DNA from: Blastobasis lacticolella
Taxonomy: Eukaryota; Arthropoda; Insecta; Lepidoptera; Blastobasidae
Direction: 5' to 3'
Assembly (NCBI GenBank): GCA_905147135.1
Contig: LR990055.1
Location: forward strand, 496,001-560,000
DNA length: 64,000 nucleotides
Each line of letters starts with the position of its first letter. Position 1 is the stretch's first letter. This document shows positions 1-10,545 of the stretch, in pieces. A model generated the notes under the pieces. That model saw only the letters and a list, made by a program, of their open reading frames with translations, was not told where the DNA came from and did not search any database. The position numbers and the translations under genes were made by a program.

Positions 1-205
1 TACCTTTCCACTTGCAATCCATAATATTATATATTTATAGGTATTTATTTAGTATTTGTGTTATTTATTATATATGTAGGTAATATTACTATTATATATA
101 TAGATACTTATTTAAGTAATTCAATTATATTATGTATTTGGGTGCACGTCATATCTGCCTCTCTATTCTAGCCCTCTCTCTTCGGTAGGTCTGCTGTAAG
201 ACATT

Positions 206-303
206 TCTTTTTAGAAATAAGCTGTACCTTTTGTGATTGTTATCTTTATGTTCATATTATTGTAACTTTCTTTGTGCACAATAAATGGTTAAATAAATAA
301 ATA
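206..303 (+). repeat. LINE 3' UTR tail, (AAAT)n end
   Basis: This stretch matches 45007-45110 and 19150-19222, sharing the words TTTAGAAATAAGCTGTACCT, TTGTGCACAATAAAT and a terminal TAAATAAATAAA run. The shared, 3'-anchored, polyadenylation-like end with a short tandem tail is typical of a 5'-truncated non-LTR retrotransposon. No coding sequence is left. Confidence 0.6.
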
Positions 304-420
304 CATACGAGTATATAGTTTCATCGATACATCATTCCAATGCGATATATCGATCATAATCGATCTTCAATTCGAAAAATAATGCGTTTATACTGCTTAA
401 AAATTCTGCGCGCGCTCAGA

Positions 421-667
421 AACTAACACTATGTTTATTTACTTGTTTGGTTGCAAAATTTATTAGCACAGACCGTACCTATTACATATCAACGTCCCTA
501 ATCTGTCCCGCAGTCCCACGTTCCGAATCCGGGACATTGTCCAGTAACGTCCCGCATTTGGTTAAGTTAGGGGACAAAGCGGAATTAATTAGTGTCGCTA
601 GTTCAGTGCACTGAAACTTGACTGACACTAATCTTGTTTAAAAAACGATGTCATATTTTATCACATT
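421..667 (-). repeat. Interspersed repeat R1, copy 1
   Basis: The reverse complement matches 14893-15230 almost base for base over about 220 bp, for example GACGTTGATATG, GGGACGTTACTGGA and AACAAGATTAGT. The two copies lie in opposite orientation 14 kb apart. Copy 2 is interrupted by a foreign segment that is absent here, so this copy shows the uninterrupted form. No TIRs or coding potential were seen and the class is unknown. Confidence 0.65.
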
Positions 668-699
668 AGAAAATTAATAGAAACTAGGTATAAACAATA

Positions 700-1135
700 T
701 GAAATAATCATTTTGGAGACAATAACCCTGATTAATGTACTCTCGCTCGGCCTGGGGTCCGTTTGAACCATGATCTGGTTTTTGCAAATCAGGTAATGAT
801 AGTGGAGTGACTGACATCTGCTTGGGTAGGGCTTCCACAAGGTCAACAGACGACTTGGTGGATCGCAGGTACCAGTTGGATGTGAAAGGCGCAGGACCAG
901 CCTTTATGGTGATCTCTGGGGGAGGCCTATGCCCAACAGTTGCGTAAGGCGTGTTTCAGCTGATCAGATGACAACGATGACTAGCGTCTGAACTCCGTGA
1001 CCCTGATACCAGGGGAAACTGACCAGATTCTATAATGATTACTTCATGGATGGAGGTTTTACATCGCCGAAACAGCATCGTTTAGTGTTCAACTAATGTA
1101 CATAACTCATTGATACATGGCGACAGGACGAATTA
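700..1135 (-). repeat. SINE-A copy, split by an RTE LINE fragment
   Basis: The minus strand carries the SINE-A body (compare 52241-52585): words equivalent to ACCATGATC, CCTGGTANCAGGGTCA and the ACATTAGTTGAACAC block. The body is broken at about 820 and resumes at about 981. The tRNA-like head at the right end is degraded. Confidence 0.65.
821..980 (+). mobile_element. RTE-type LINE 3' end inserted in SINE-A
   Basis: Plus-strand translation resembles the extreme C-terminus of RTE-clade reverse transcriptases (a TDDLV-like motif, then a decayed form of the WMRKAQDR stretch seen in other copies), followed by the GGAGGCCTATGCCCA 3' UTR block and GATGA-rich end found again at 9780-9865, 38080-38205 and, inverted, 50317-50409. 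It interrupts SINE-A. The flanks GACTGACATCTG (809-820) and GACTAGCGTCTG (979-990) look like a 12-bp target-site duplication with three differences. Confidence 0.65.
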
Positions 1136-1739
1136 TATATGTGCATTTTGTTGAAATTTTCCATCCTCTAAAAACGAACACTAAAATCCGTAAACAATTC
1201 CAAAATAAACCCCATTCCAATGTAAATTATTATGAACATTATATGGCTTCATATCATCGCACAGCTTTATTACATTACTATAATGGGGCGGCTAACGTTT
1301 ATCATAATGTAGCCATATTACGGTAATATTAGGGCGATAAAACTGCCATAGTGGCGTCACAAATTAGTTAATCTAATATAACCTGTTATAAGCCACGTTG
1401 TGGCGAATGTAACTTGATTATACGTGGCTTATATGAGCAAGTTATTGGATGTAATGACAAATAATAATGTAGGAGCAGAGGATGATAATAATAATGTAGT
1501 TATGAATATTAAAGGTCTGGTCATTAGCGATCCAAAGCAACCATATTACTAACAACGTAGAACTAACGTACATGGGCATCACTAGGCTTCTTACCTTGTA
1601 TGTGCAAGATGTAGAATCAGCTCCCCAAGCCGCAAGAAGCTCCCGAAGAACACAATAACATTGTGTTCTTCAATATATTTACAGGTACCTCAAAGTCCGT
1701 CACTGCATACGCTCCCTTTAGGTTGCAGGTGTCCTGGAC
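1136..1739. other. No gene recognised
   Basis: This is AT-rich sequence with short ORFs only. It has an imperfect recurrence of ACGTGGCTTATA/TAAGCCACGTTG around 1390-1435 and two CATATTAC words. No coding, RNA or transposon signature was recognised. Confidence 0.4.
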
Positions 1740-1930
1740 GACGGTGGCCCATCTCCAGCTGGTAGACCATCTGACTTACTGTAACCTGTTAATAAGTTAC
1801 TGTAACCTGTAGACATTTGAAGCTGTTCACACTCCACGAACCTCGAGAAAACCTCAGCAGGGAGCTGGTTACATAAACCAACGGTACGGTTTTGAGTCTG
1901 TCCATAGCGAACGCTTCATTTTGCGATTTT
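1740..1930 (-). repeat. Probable LINE C-terminal fragment, heavily decayed
   Basis: Minus-strand translation gives a short NQLPAEVFSRF-like stretch. This recalls the WNxLPAEVF motif near the C-terminus of Jockey/CR1-like reverse transcriptases elsewhere in this window. There are stops and frame changes, and no tail was identified. The call is tentative. Confidence 0.3.
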
Positions 1931-2124
1931 GCTCTCTAAAACAAACAATTCCGACTACCTATTTCTAATCCAATTAGTTTATTCATTCGTAAAATTAAAA
2001 TTCATTGAACGTCGCTTTTTAACATCAGCACACAGCCAAGAGCTAGAGGCAGGCCACCATTAGCCACTTGGTGGTCAACTATCGCAAAAGTCCTTAAAAC
2101 CGAAAACCTGGTACCTATGGCAAC

Positions 2125-2930
2125 CCAGGATAGACGTTCCTAGAGCAAATGCACAAGGAGGCTCGACCTATACGTGCTATTTTTGGTTTGAAGCCTACCG
2201 ACTCATGTAGGTCTCTATTTGCAACACACCGCATCATGACCCACTATTCCTTGTATATGGTTGAGGTACTTATGTACGTGAAACGTAACATAAATATGTA
2301 CAGGGATATTAACAGTATGAGAGGAAGACAGACTCGTAACGCAGGTACTCTGAGTATTCAACCCCGTCGTATGGCACTTGCGGAGAAAAACCCACGTATT
2401 ATTGGTCCCACATTCTACAACAAGCTGCCTGCAGACTTGCAGAGTCAACCTTCTGACGAAGCATTTAGGCGCAGGCTCAGAACCCTTTTATGGGATAATC
2501 CTATGTACTCTGTAAAGGAGTATTATGATGTTATGTCAAAATGAATAATAGTTACCATTGAGTTATTGGCGTTTTCATTCGAGTTGACATTATATTGTTA
2601 CATAAGATTTGGTTATTATTTCGATTTTTTTTATTATTGTAGTATTATTTATTGCCACATTTGAATTTTGACATTTCCATCATTTTATTATGACATTCTT
2701 AAATTTACTTTTCAATTTATTGATTTTTTACGTTGACATTTTGATTCTGTAGGTAATTTTGTTCAGATTAATAATATTATTATTATGTTTCAAATAATTA
2801 TATTGTATCGCTAATTATTATTGACGAACCCTAAATGAATGCACATTTTTGTCTGTATTTACTGCTAGGTATATAAATGTACTTGTATTTACTTTGCGCA
2901 ATAAATGAATCTGAAACTGAATCTGAATGT
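2125..2930 (+). pseudogene. 5'-truncated Jockey/CR1-like LINE, RT C-terminus and 3' UTR
   Basis: The open frame runs from about 2137 to 2544 (nominal ATG at 2149). It encodes the C-terminal 'thumb/tail' of a non-LTR reverse transcriptase: RPIRAIFGL, then YNKLPADLQ, then an FRRRLRTLLW-like end, the same order as in the LINE at 39.1-39.8 kb. After the stop comes an AT-rich 3' UTR, an AATAAA at about 2900 and a tandem CTGAATCTGAA tail to about 2928. The polymerase and endonuclease domains are missing, so this is a dead insertion, not a host gene. Confidence 0.75.
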
Positions 2931-4079
2931 GACCCCAGCTAATCTGGGACAAGGGCAGGAGGACGAAGATAAAACACCGCAGCATTTGCTTTTCATACCT
3001 ATAAGTAAATAAAATAGCGCATATCTCGCAAACAATACTCACAAATCCTTGTTGCAACCGTTGTAACATTAGCTCTTACCTGAAAATAAAAGAGAAACAT
3101 ACATAAGTAAACTTTGGTAATATTCAAAGATTAAGTTATTAGACAGTCAATGGTGTTAAATTAACGTACATTTACAAACTTTAATCAAAATTGTTAGGTA
3201 CTAGAAAAATACATAAGTTACTAAAAAATAATTCATTCTATCCATTCGTTTGTGTCGTACATAACCTAATCGACATTTAACCTAACTTATAACATTTGCA
3301 AACCAGGACGAAACGTCTTCGATCGCCGCTGGTTTCATAAGGACGAACTTCTATAAATCGGAACCAGATAGACCACCGAAGGAACTATTTCGGTACAGCA
3401 TTCACATTCCTACAAGCTAAAGATCACCAACAATAACAACCAATTTGAAATACCATGTAATCTCTGTTAGAACAACCCTACCAAGCTCAAGCAATAATGC
3501 GGTTCCCTTTTTAATTAAATCAAATGGCTAGGTAGAGTCCCCAAACGACCCCACTCGCTCATCTGGAGACAGCCGATCGCCCGGGAGTCGAACCCGGGAC
3601 TAGATTCATTACAACTGTCAACTTGACACAGGAGACTATAATGGAAAATGTAGTTTGGGTTTGGGTTAAAAATGTAAAAGATTAGATTGCACTATTTTTG
3701 TTTAAACTTTAGATATTATCAGTTTCATAGTCTTATCAGCGGATCAAATCCTATTATCATTTATCCATACCTATGTAGGATTGTAGATGCCTTTAAAATA
3801 AATTAACAATTATCTTGCATAAAAATTTTAATTTTATAGTATTAAAATTACGTATGGATATGTCAGACTTTAAAAATGTTTTTTTTTTTTAAAGATTTCC
3901 GAAACCGGGTTTTCCTACTCTTTACTCTTACTTACTACTAGATGTTGTGTGCATAAAATGCCACGTAGTTGGCCCTTGTCGTTGATAATTGATGGATGGA
4001 GCTAAGCAACGGGGGCCTGGCATTGTCCTCACATGACGTATAATACTTTTGGAATGTATACCAAAACATGGCACTTTGA
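2931..4079. other. No gene; one tRNA-like SINE remnant
   Basis: Most of this stretch is unrecognised AT-rich DNA. At 3567-3600 the minus strand carries a B-box-like GGTTCGACTCC inside CCCGGG arms, as in tRNA-derived SINE heads. The rest of a tRNA cloverleaf is not evident, so it is read as a SINE remnant. A T10 run lies near 3880. Confidence 0.35.
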
Positions 4080-4560
4080 AATAGCCATGCAGTTTGGACT
4101 GTAGCATTTACATAGGTAAAAGCATCGCCGATTCGTAAGCGCGGAGGTTCGAACCCCAGTTCCACCATATACGAATGACACTTTTCTGAGTAGAACCCTA
4201 ACCGATGTTTTTTTTAATTATCAATTGGCTTGCATTTGACCTCAACTCACCTGATGGAAAGCGACGATGAGGTCGAAGATGTAGCATGCGTGCCTAGAAG
4301 ATACCTATTGACTCCTGATTTGAAGACCCCATGGTTATACTTATCGGGGAACAATGACTTAGGCAGAGAATTTCAGTCCTTTGCAGTGTGCATAAGAAAA
4401 ATATCGTGATGAAAGCTGCAGGAGACTGAATGTGTAACTATGATCCAATCTGTTAGGTTCTTCTGTTAACAAGGTCACGGAAGCTAAATGGCAGTCGCTC
4501 CACTATAATTACCCGATCTGCCAAATCCTGGATAATGGTCAAGGCGGACCCCGTGTCGAT
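4080..4560 (+). repeat. SINE-A copy interrupted by a LINE fragment
   Basis: The head has a tRNA B-box-like GGTTCGAACCC (about 4146-4156). The body runs to CTAACCGATG at about 4207, is interrupted, and resumes at about 4397 with ATCGTGATGAAA through the GGTCACGGAAG and GTCGCTCCAC blocks. Joining the flanks gives the order seen in the uninterrupted copy at 52241-52585. Confidence 0.7.
4208..4396 (-). mobile_element. LINE-J2 3' fragment nested in SINE-A
   Basis: It begins with a T8 run (an inverted poly-A). Its minus strand resembles the 3' coding end and UTR of the family at 27930-28142 and 32255-32440 (GTGCCTAGAAGATACC and CGGGGAACAATGAC against CTAGGAACAGCC and CAGAGAACACA). It lies exactly where the SINE-A sequence is broken. 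Confidence 0.6.
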
Positions 4561-4564
4561 TTTT

Positions 4565-4845
4565 AGTATTTTCTTTAAATTTTTATACCACTGAGGTGGC
4601 AAAAAAGCTTATTAGAATACTTATGGTAAGCATTAACCGTAGCCTTTGGACGTTTGCAATACCAGGGGCATCACCCACGCGTTGCCGATCCGTAAAAACC
4701 ATTTCACCCCTTTCTTGAAAAACTCCATGTTGTATTCTCCAGAGAAAACCTCTCCAGGTAGTTCATTCCACAGCCTTAGTGTGCGTGGGAGAAAGTTCCT
4801 TTGGAACCGCGAAGTTCGCGATCAAATTGAAGCACCAACCTACCG
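4565..4845 (-). pseudogene. LINE-J1-type RT C-terminus and 3' UTR
   Basis: Minus strand from about 4845 downward encodes a RTLRLWNELPGE motif and then an EYNMEFFKKGV motif, with frame changes. The 3' UTR (GATGCCCCTGGTATTGCAAACG as a degenerate block) and a TTGCCACCT end follow. The same 3' end in plus orientation lies at 60400-60615. It is a 5'-truncated Jockey/CR1-like copy. Confidence 0.7.
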
Positions 4846-5896
4846 GCGAACCGTACAAACAGATACAAACTAGTAAGGTCTACCATTAAACCGCCGATGA
4901 TCCATAGAACCTGTTTACCGATAAACCCAAAATGTACGATGGTAATCCTTATGCCCGCGTATCGAGATGGATTCAACGGATCAATCTGAACTGAGACTGA
5001 GATTAGAGGTGGCAGTAAGTGCGAATCCGTGTCGACAATGTTGTCATGGAATACATTGAATAGTAAATAACACCTGGTTCAAAGTACAGCTGACGAGAAT
5101 CGACAAACTGCAATGCAAACTCAATATTTCTCTATTGAGAATATTTCCATTAATCGTCAAAAAGAAGGGAGTATGATAGTAGGAAGGAAACACACAGTGT
5201 CATGTTGGCCGGCGCAGGGCCGTAGCACACACCCCAAACCGAGAACGGCCGTATAGTGTCCGGCAAAGATTGTAAACAAACCTTCAGCGAACTATAACAA
5301 TAAATAGGTAGCGATTCGGTTTTGAGGTCCGGATCCGTTCCCGCGAGAACCATATTGAATTTCGATATAAATTATATTATATTCTGTTATATTCTGGGCT
5401 ATAAACTTCAAAATTTTATCAAAATTAGTTCAGTAGTTTTTCGTGAAGGAGTAAGCAACAAACATCCCTCCATCCTTACAAATGTTCGCTTTGAAATATT
5501 TTATTTCTCGTTAAATTATTATATTTTTGACACTCTTATACAGGTATAAAACAACATAATTCGAAATAGGCTAGTTACGAATAATTGACGTGGAAAACGC
5601 TTCGTCATTATACCTCCAACTACATACACAGCAAATATAATACTACTACGAACAGTGTGTCAACACCCGTGTGTAACTCCACACCGTGCAATGACCTACC
5701 AATATTAGTCGCGTTAATAGTTCACGGAATTCTATATACGGCGCATGGGAGCCTGCGGCTGCGTCCTGAATTATTGAAGAGCGTAAGAGGAGGGTGACAG
5801 AATCTAGTTTGTAATACGCAGTGATGAGAAGAAATAGGGCTAATACAGGTGTGAGGAATATACATTAATTAATTTACAGGGGTGTGGGAAGAGGAG
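4846..5896. other. No gene recognised
   Basis: Several 60-75 codon ORFs lie here on both strands. None has a recognisable domain, compositional bias or neighbouring splice/promoter context, so they are taken as chance ORFs. No repeat family was assigned. Confidence 0.4.
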
Positions 5897-6425
5897 TCTT
5901 TTAACCCACGACGAAAAAAGAGGGGATTTATAAATAATATATGCATTTGGATAATTTACACAGCGCCATTTAGCACCAAAGTAAGCAAAGCTTGTGTTAT
6001 GGGTGTTCGATAACTGATAAACTACTCTTATTATTTATATATATTTTTATATACATACTTATTATACCTACACATAACACCCGTAACAGAAATTAAAATT
6101 CATCAATTCAATTTCGACTCAATCGGGCATCGAGCCCGGGACCTCTGCGTGGCATCTGCTATGTTGACCAACTGAACCACTCAGGTTGTCATTACAAGTT
6201 TGACGTGTGTATTTATGGCTTTGAGGCTTTGTGTACAGTGTGTCTGCTGTGACATCGTAGCTTCTGAACGGATTGTCACCTCATAGAGAGTATTTTAAAG
6301 CCAGTTTAATCGAGGTTGGTCTGAGCTTTGTTCCATTAAAATCGGTTCAGTGGTTTAGAAAATTTTGGAGTAAATGTGAAATTGGTCTCGGGTTATCCGA
6401 CTTTTCTGTCGGTTCAGTTATAAAT
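5897..6425 (+). repeat. Repeat F2 copy, split by SINE-B
   Basis: Family F2 carries the block TTTAACCCACGACGAAAAAAG, then TTTGACGTGTGTAT, GAACGGAT.GACC, AGCCAGTTTAATCGAG and ending near CCGACTTTTTCTGTCGGTT. Here the first block (5897-5932) is separated from the second (from about 6197) by a complete SINE-B. Other copies: 9098-9330, 15310-15510 (minus), 18140-18350, 41925-42108 (minus), 51245-51410. Confidence 0.7.
5936..6194 (-). mobile_element. SINE-B inserted in repeat F2
   Basis: Read on the minus strand it starts with a tRNA-like head (CCTGAGTGGTTCAGTTGGTC as A-box region, a GGGCTCGATGCCC B-box arm), then an AT-rich body with GGTGTTAT.TG.AGG and the CACCCATAACACAAGC block, and ends in the CGCTGTGTAAATT segment. 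It matches 46392-46655. It splits F2 cleanly. Confidence 0.75.
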
Positions 6426-6599
6426 AATCAGCGGATACAATATCTGGAATTGGAATTCTAAAAATTATTTCCTGCATGGAAAACGTTCTGCAAATACGCA
6501 CTCCTTACATTTCAAATGAAACAAGCTTGAACGGATTCATCTATTATACTATTATTCAGCTAAGTAGGCTCAACAATGTCACAGTTCACACACAGAGAG

Positions 6600-6822
6600 C
6601 ATTGGTGGCCTAAATGCCTAATGGCACCATATACCAATGACTTTTTCTGAGTTATGTACATTAGTTTGAACACTAACCGATGCTTTTACGGTGAGGGACA
6701 GTCATGTAACTAATTCAAACTGATAAGGTTGCCCTGTTGCGGATCTCAGATAGTAGTCGCTCCACTGTATATTGAGATATTGACGCCAAGATGATTATTT
6801 AGAAAGAAAGAAAGAAAGAAAA
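6600..6822 (+). repeat. SINE-A copy with (AAAG)n tail
   Basis: The copy contains GGTGGCCTAAATG (decayed head), TTCTGAGTTATGTACATTAG, CTAACCGATGCTTTTACGG and the GTCGCTCCACTGTA and GACGCCAAGATGAT ends of SINE-A. It is followed at 6800-6822 by five AAAG units. The central 3' part is shortened relative to 52241-52585. Confidence 0.7.
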
Positions 6823-7030
6823 TATTTATTACAAAGGACGCCACGACATGATAATTTACATTTAACACAAAAAAAAAGTACATATAACACGGAGACAATT
6901 ATAGGGTACCCAGTGGCATTTTTCGTGGACATCCAGCGTAAATGGACCCTCCTCAGCATAATGCTATGGCCGCTTGCCGCGAACCACAACGCTGGTTTTC
7001 AGTGGGCCCCGTAATATCCCACCGACACTG
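6823..7030 (-). repeat. LINE 3' UTR fragment shared with 45.1 and 62.0 kb
   Basis: The blocks CAGCATAATGCTATGGCCGC and ACAACGCTGGTTTTCAG recur at about 45200-45255 (CAGCATATTGCTGTGAGGGC ... ACAGCGCTGGTTTTCAG) and about 62010-62070. No coding sequence was recognised. It is a moderately old interspersed family. Confidence 0.45.
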
Positions 7031-7451
7031 CACCGTCAAGCAAGCAATACCCACTTCAAATAAATACCTACTATCTAAACAATAAAATGAATTTATAAAT
7101 AACATATTGATATTATAGAACAAACATACTTACTAGCAATCTTCTACTTCAGCTAAACAACCGCCGCCAACCACATCTTTGCGTACGCGCGTTGTGCGTT
7201 CCACTTAGTTATGTACGTACATAATAATTCGAGGTTTCGACTCGAAATATCCACTCGGCTTTATTCAGGAAGACTAAATAAACAAATCCGATACGATCAA
7301 ACGGCGGTAGAGCCGCCATTATCACCTATAAAACGAATGAGCAGGAAGGGAACGCGTCGAGGGCACACTGGGTGCGGAATAAAGGAGAAGTACTAAGAAA
7401 AATTAACATGGCGTAAAGATTTTTCTTTTAATATTAGGGAACACACTCGGA

Positions 7452-7700
7452 TCCCAGTTGTGCTCTCGCGCTCGAGGGCCCGAGATAGGCTCTAACTATG
7501 ATCCAGGATTTTCCAAATTAGGCACTTATAACGAATACTGGGCGAATAAAGTATAAGTGAGAGTTTTAGTCCATCGACTCGATAAGAAGAAGAACGAAGC
7601 GACTGCCATGTGTAATTTGTCCCTTGACCCTGTTAACAGGAGAACCTGACCAGATTGGATCATGGAGTTACCTGAATGTGCAGGTTTCCTCAAGAGAAAT
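7452..7700 (-). repeat. SINE-A fragment with internal insertion
   Basis: Minus-strand SINE-A 3' half (CGAGAGCACAACTGGGATC, GGATCATAGTTAGAG) and middle (CAATCTGGTCAGGTTC, CCTGTTAACAGGGTCA). About 70 bp between 7535 and 7605 do not belong to the family. Confidence 0.5.
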
Positions 7701-9097
7701 TCTATGAAGAGGTAATAAGCCTAGGTTGGTTTGTTTTTTTAGTGAGTGCGATAAAGTAAGGTACGTTTTAGTATCAGCATAAACCGTTTTAATTCATCCT
7801 TTAGGTATAATTTCATAATCGACCTAGCATCTAGATAGTGTGGATGAAATCTACCCCATCGTCGGAGGGTATCGTGGCAAAAAGTTGTTTTACTTAACCA
7901 ATTTCAAAAATTGAGACGTGAGCTTCTTGTACATGTATGTATTTTAAAAATTATTTCTTCAGAAAACTACATTATGAACGAGTAACATAATCTAGTTTTT
8001 ACCGAATTTCAATTTGGTTTCCACGGTAACGGGTCCAGAACCTAGACACCTAATGTTACACAAACGAAGTCGCGGGTAAAAACAACTAGTTCAAATTAAA
8101 CCTAAACAGCCTATAACAGCCCACAACTGGGCTTGAGCCTCCTCAGCATTAGTGCTCCACTAATGTGGTGTAGAATACAATACACTGATATTTTATATCA
8201 AAATAATATCACCCACTACACCACGGGCATCACGAAACACGCGAGCATTTCCTGAAGGCTCCAGCGTTTCCGGTTCCGGCTGTAAAAAGCGAACACAGAT
8301 GACATGCGCCGAAGACGCCGCAACACGGTGCAAAAGCAAAACAGGTTCGAACCCCAGCCAAGCAGAAATTGAATTGATTTTTACAAGTTTTTATATTTTT
8401 ATTTAGTTTCACATGTCCACATGTCTGTTTATATTAAATTTTTGCAAGTTAAATTTGACCCTTTCTGGGTTTCCGATTGACCTGAAATTTTTTCCCTTAA
8501 TGACATGTTTTGATACCTAGAGCTTTCACTGGCGCTTAAATTCCAACAATGTTCTTGTTGTACAATTTTCAACACTGCCATATCCTATCAAGAGACCTAT
8601 AAGTCTGTAAGTTACGAAGAAGTACCACAGGCCAGAGTTCCCTGAAATATTCATAATGGTATAAACAAATATTGTTTTATTTTATTTACTTATTTGCTTA
8701 TTTTGTTTGTTTATTAACATATTACAGCAACATAAATCTTATATCATAAAAATACATTACAAAATAAGCATGTGATAATTAAGATTCATTTAATCACAAA
8801 TTAAAAGAGAGTAAAAAAGGTTAACCATGAACTTAAATGTACAATAATTATCCAGCAGCTCCAACCGTTCTATTTATGAGTTACATTAGACAGCGGTATA
8901 TTTTAGACATTTTCTCCCTGATTCTGCCGCAAATTTATATATGTGACTTCTGACAATGACCGGTCCATGCCAAAGACTTACAGACATAAGTGGTAACGGC
9001 TACAGTCGGCGCGGGGACTGATTTGTGGTCAAGGATGTAATGGCTCCAAATAGGATAGGCGTTAGAAAAATGACCGAACCAAACATTTAACACCCTC
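7701..9097. other. No gene; short hairpin and tRNA-like remnant
   Basis: No coding gene is supported. GTGGTGTAG (8166-8174) pairs with CTACACCAC (8215-8223), enclosing an AT-rich loop that itself contains GATATT/AATATC. A B-box-like GGTTCGAACCCC lies at 8343-8354 and may be a SINE remnant. Confidence 0.4.
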
Positions 9098-9330
9098 TTT
9101 GTAACCCCATAAGAAATAGAGGAACGGTATAAGTGTGTCTGTGGCTCTGTCAGTCCGTATATTTGTCTATCGTTGTTTCCGAACCGATGGACTGGTTTGG
9201 ACACGGTCTCTGTTTGAAAGCAAGTTTAATCAAGATAATTCTTAGCTTTGTTTGATTAAAATCGGTTTAGTAGTATGTTATGTAAACTTTGTCCGGGATT
9301 ATCTGACTTTTTCTGTCGGTCGGTTATTTT
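9098..9330 (+). repeat. Repeat F2 copy
   Basis: Carries GTGTGTCTGTGGCTCTGT, GAACCGATGGACTGG, GCAAGTTTAATCAAGAT, AATCGGTTTAGTAGT and the terminal CTGACTTTTTCTGTCGGT of family F2. It is uninterrupted but decayed. Confidence 0.6.
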
Positions 9331-9524
9331 GTTATAGAAATTTTTGGTGACACCGCCTTGTATGCGTGTTTGGAGCTACAATTGTATCATCTACTGACGG
9401 GCTGAACGGTCCAGCAGTGACCTTTTATAGACTGATGAGCATAAACTTGTTGGCCATGTAATGAATAGCACCAAGGCCGGCGAAGTAAAATAGCATCAAC
9501 CCTTACACTTGGGCGTCTCGTATA

Positions 9525-9866
9525 AGGTATACCAACTTAGACCTTCAAATTATAATGCAAGAATTTTTGCTGCGAACCCACACAGCTTATCGATTTTTTA
9601 AATTCACACAGTGACAAGCGAGAGAACCCACCTGATGTTGGAATAAGATCTGCAAGCGAACTAAGGTCACCGATATAGCCCGAAGGATTGCCAAGCTTAA
9701 CTGGCAGTGGGCACGGCACATAGCTCGTAGAACCGATGGCCGATGACGGACGACCGTGAGATGACCGAAGACGCAGCGTGCGCCCGACAGCGTGCGTAAA
9801 GATCACTGGTACCACCTGGATGCGGAAGGCACAAGACCGGCCTTTGTAATGATGATGATGATGTTA
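9525..9866 (+). repeat. Composite repeat, copy 1, ending in RTE LINE 3' end
   Basis: The first 130 bp (ACTTAGACCTTCAAATTATAATG, TTTTTGCTGCGAACCCA) and the last 210 bp recur in the same order at 11925-12270. From about 9660 the plus strand encodes the RTE-LINE C-terminal signature WQWARHIARRTDGR, followed by DAEGTRPAF and an ATGATGATGATG end. Copy 1 retains about 70 bp of RTE sequence (9735-9800) that copy 2 lacks. Confidence 0.7.
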
Positions 9867-9899
9867 AGCTACAACCGTAGCCAAACGAATCGTAGACTC

Positions 9900-10235
9900 T
9901 ACATTTAGGTCGCAGACAACAATAATGCAGAAACGCAGGTGCGTGGTCACTATGGGGACTAAGATGAAATGCCTTATGCCTGTGATTGCATTGGCTACCT
10001 TATAATTCAAACCGGAACACAACAATGCAAGCATTGTTGCTTGGTGGCCAAAATAGACAGTACTCACCCAGGCGGACTCCTTAGGCTTGACAGAGTCCTA
10101 CTACCTGATAATTCACTTCATATTATCTTCAATGACTTCAAATTTTAAATAGCGTGAAGATAACAGCAATAACCTCCCCTTTCGTGGGAGAGGTCCTAAG
10201 ACATGCACTGCTATGGGTTGTGATGATGTGATGAT
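9900..10235 (+). repeat. Repeat F3 followed by an F4 3' end
   Basis: Positions 9930-10130 share AGATGAAATGCC, TTGGCTACCTTA, ACAACAATGCAAGCATTGTTGCTTGG and AGGCTTGACAGAG with 15885-16095 and 36890-37140. The palindromic AACAATGCAAGCATTGTT is part of the family. At 10165-10235 the F4 end (CAATAACCTCCCCTTTCGTG ... GTGATGATG) follows. Confidence 0.6.
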
Positions 10236-10261
10236 GATCATTATCTATCCATTAGCCGACT

Positions 10262-10545
10262 TCGCTTCTTGGCCTTGGCCATAATGCAGGATTCTGGCAG
10301 ATCAGGTAATTACAGTGGAGCAACTGCCATCGGACCTCCGTGACCCTGTTACCAAGCGAACAAAGTTACATTCAGTCTCTTGAATGTGCAGATTTCATCA
10401 CGATGACCCGTACCGTAAGAGCACCGGTTAATATTCAACGAATGTACATAACTCAGAAAAGAGTCATTGCTACAAGGCGGCAGTGAGACTCGCACCCGGT
10501 ACCCCTCGCTTACGAGTCAGATACCTTTACTACTAGGCCACAGAC
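10262..10545 (-). repeat. SINE-A, near full length
   Basis: Reading the minus strand from 10545: a tRNA-like head with ACTCGTAAGCGAGGGGTACC and a B-box-like GGGTGCGAGTCTC, then the TTCTGAGTTATGTACATT, GGTGCTCTTACGG and GGTAACAGGGTCACGG blocks and the CCTGATCTGCCAGAATCCTG end. The B box is mutated from GGTTCGAATCC, so Pol III activity is unlikely. Confidence 0.7.

Noticed and set aside
9098..9330. F2 family as host exons
   Set aside because: The text occurs in at least six places in both orientations and lacks a conserved frame.
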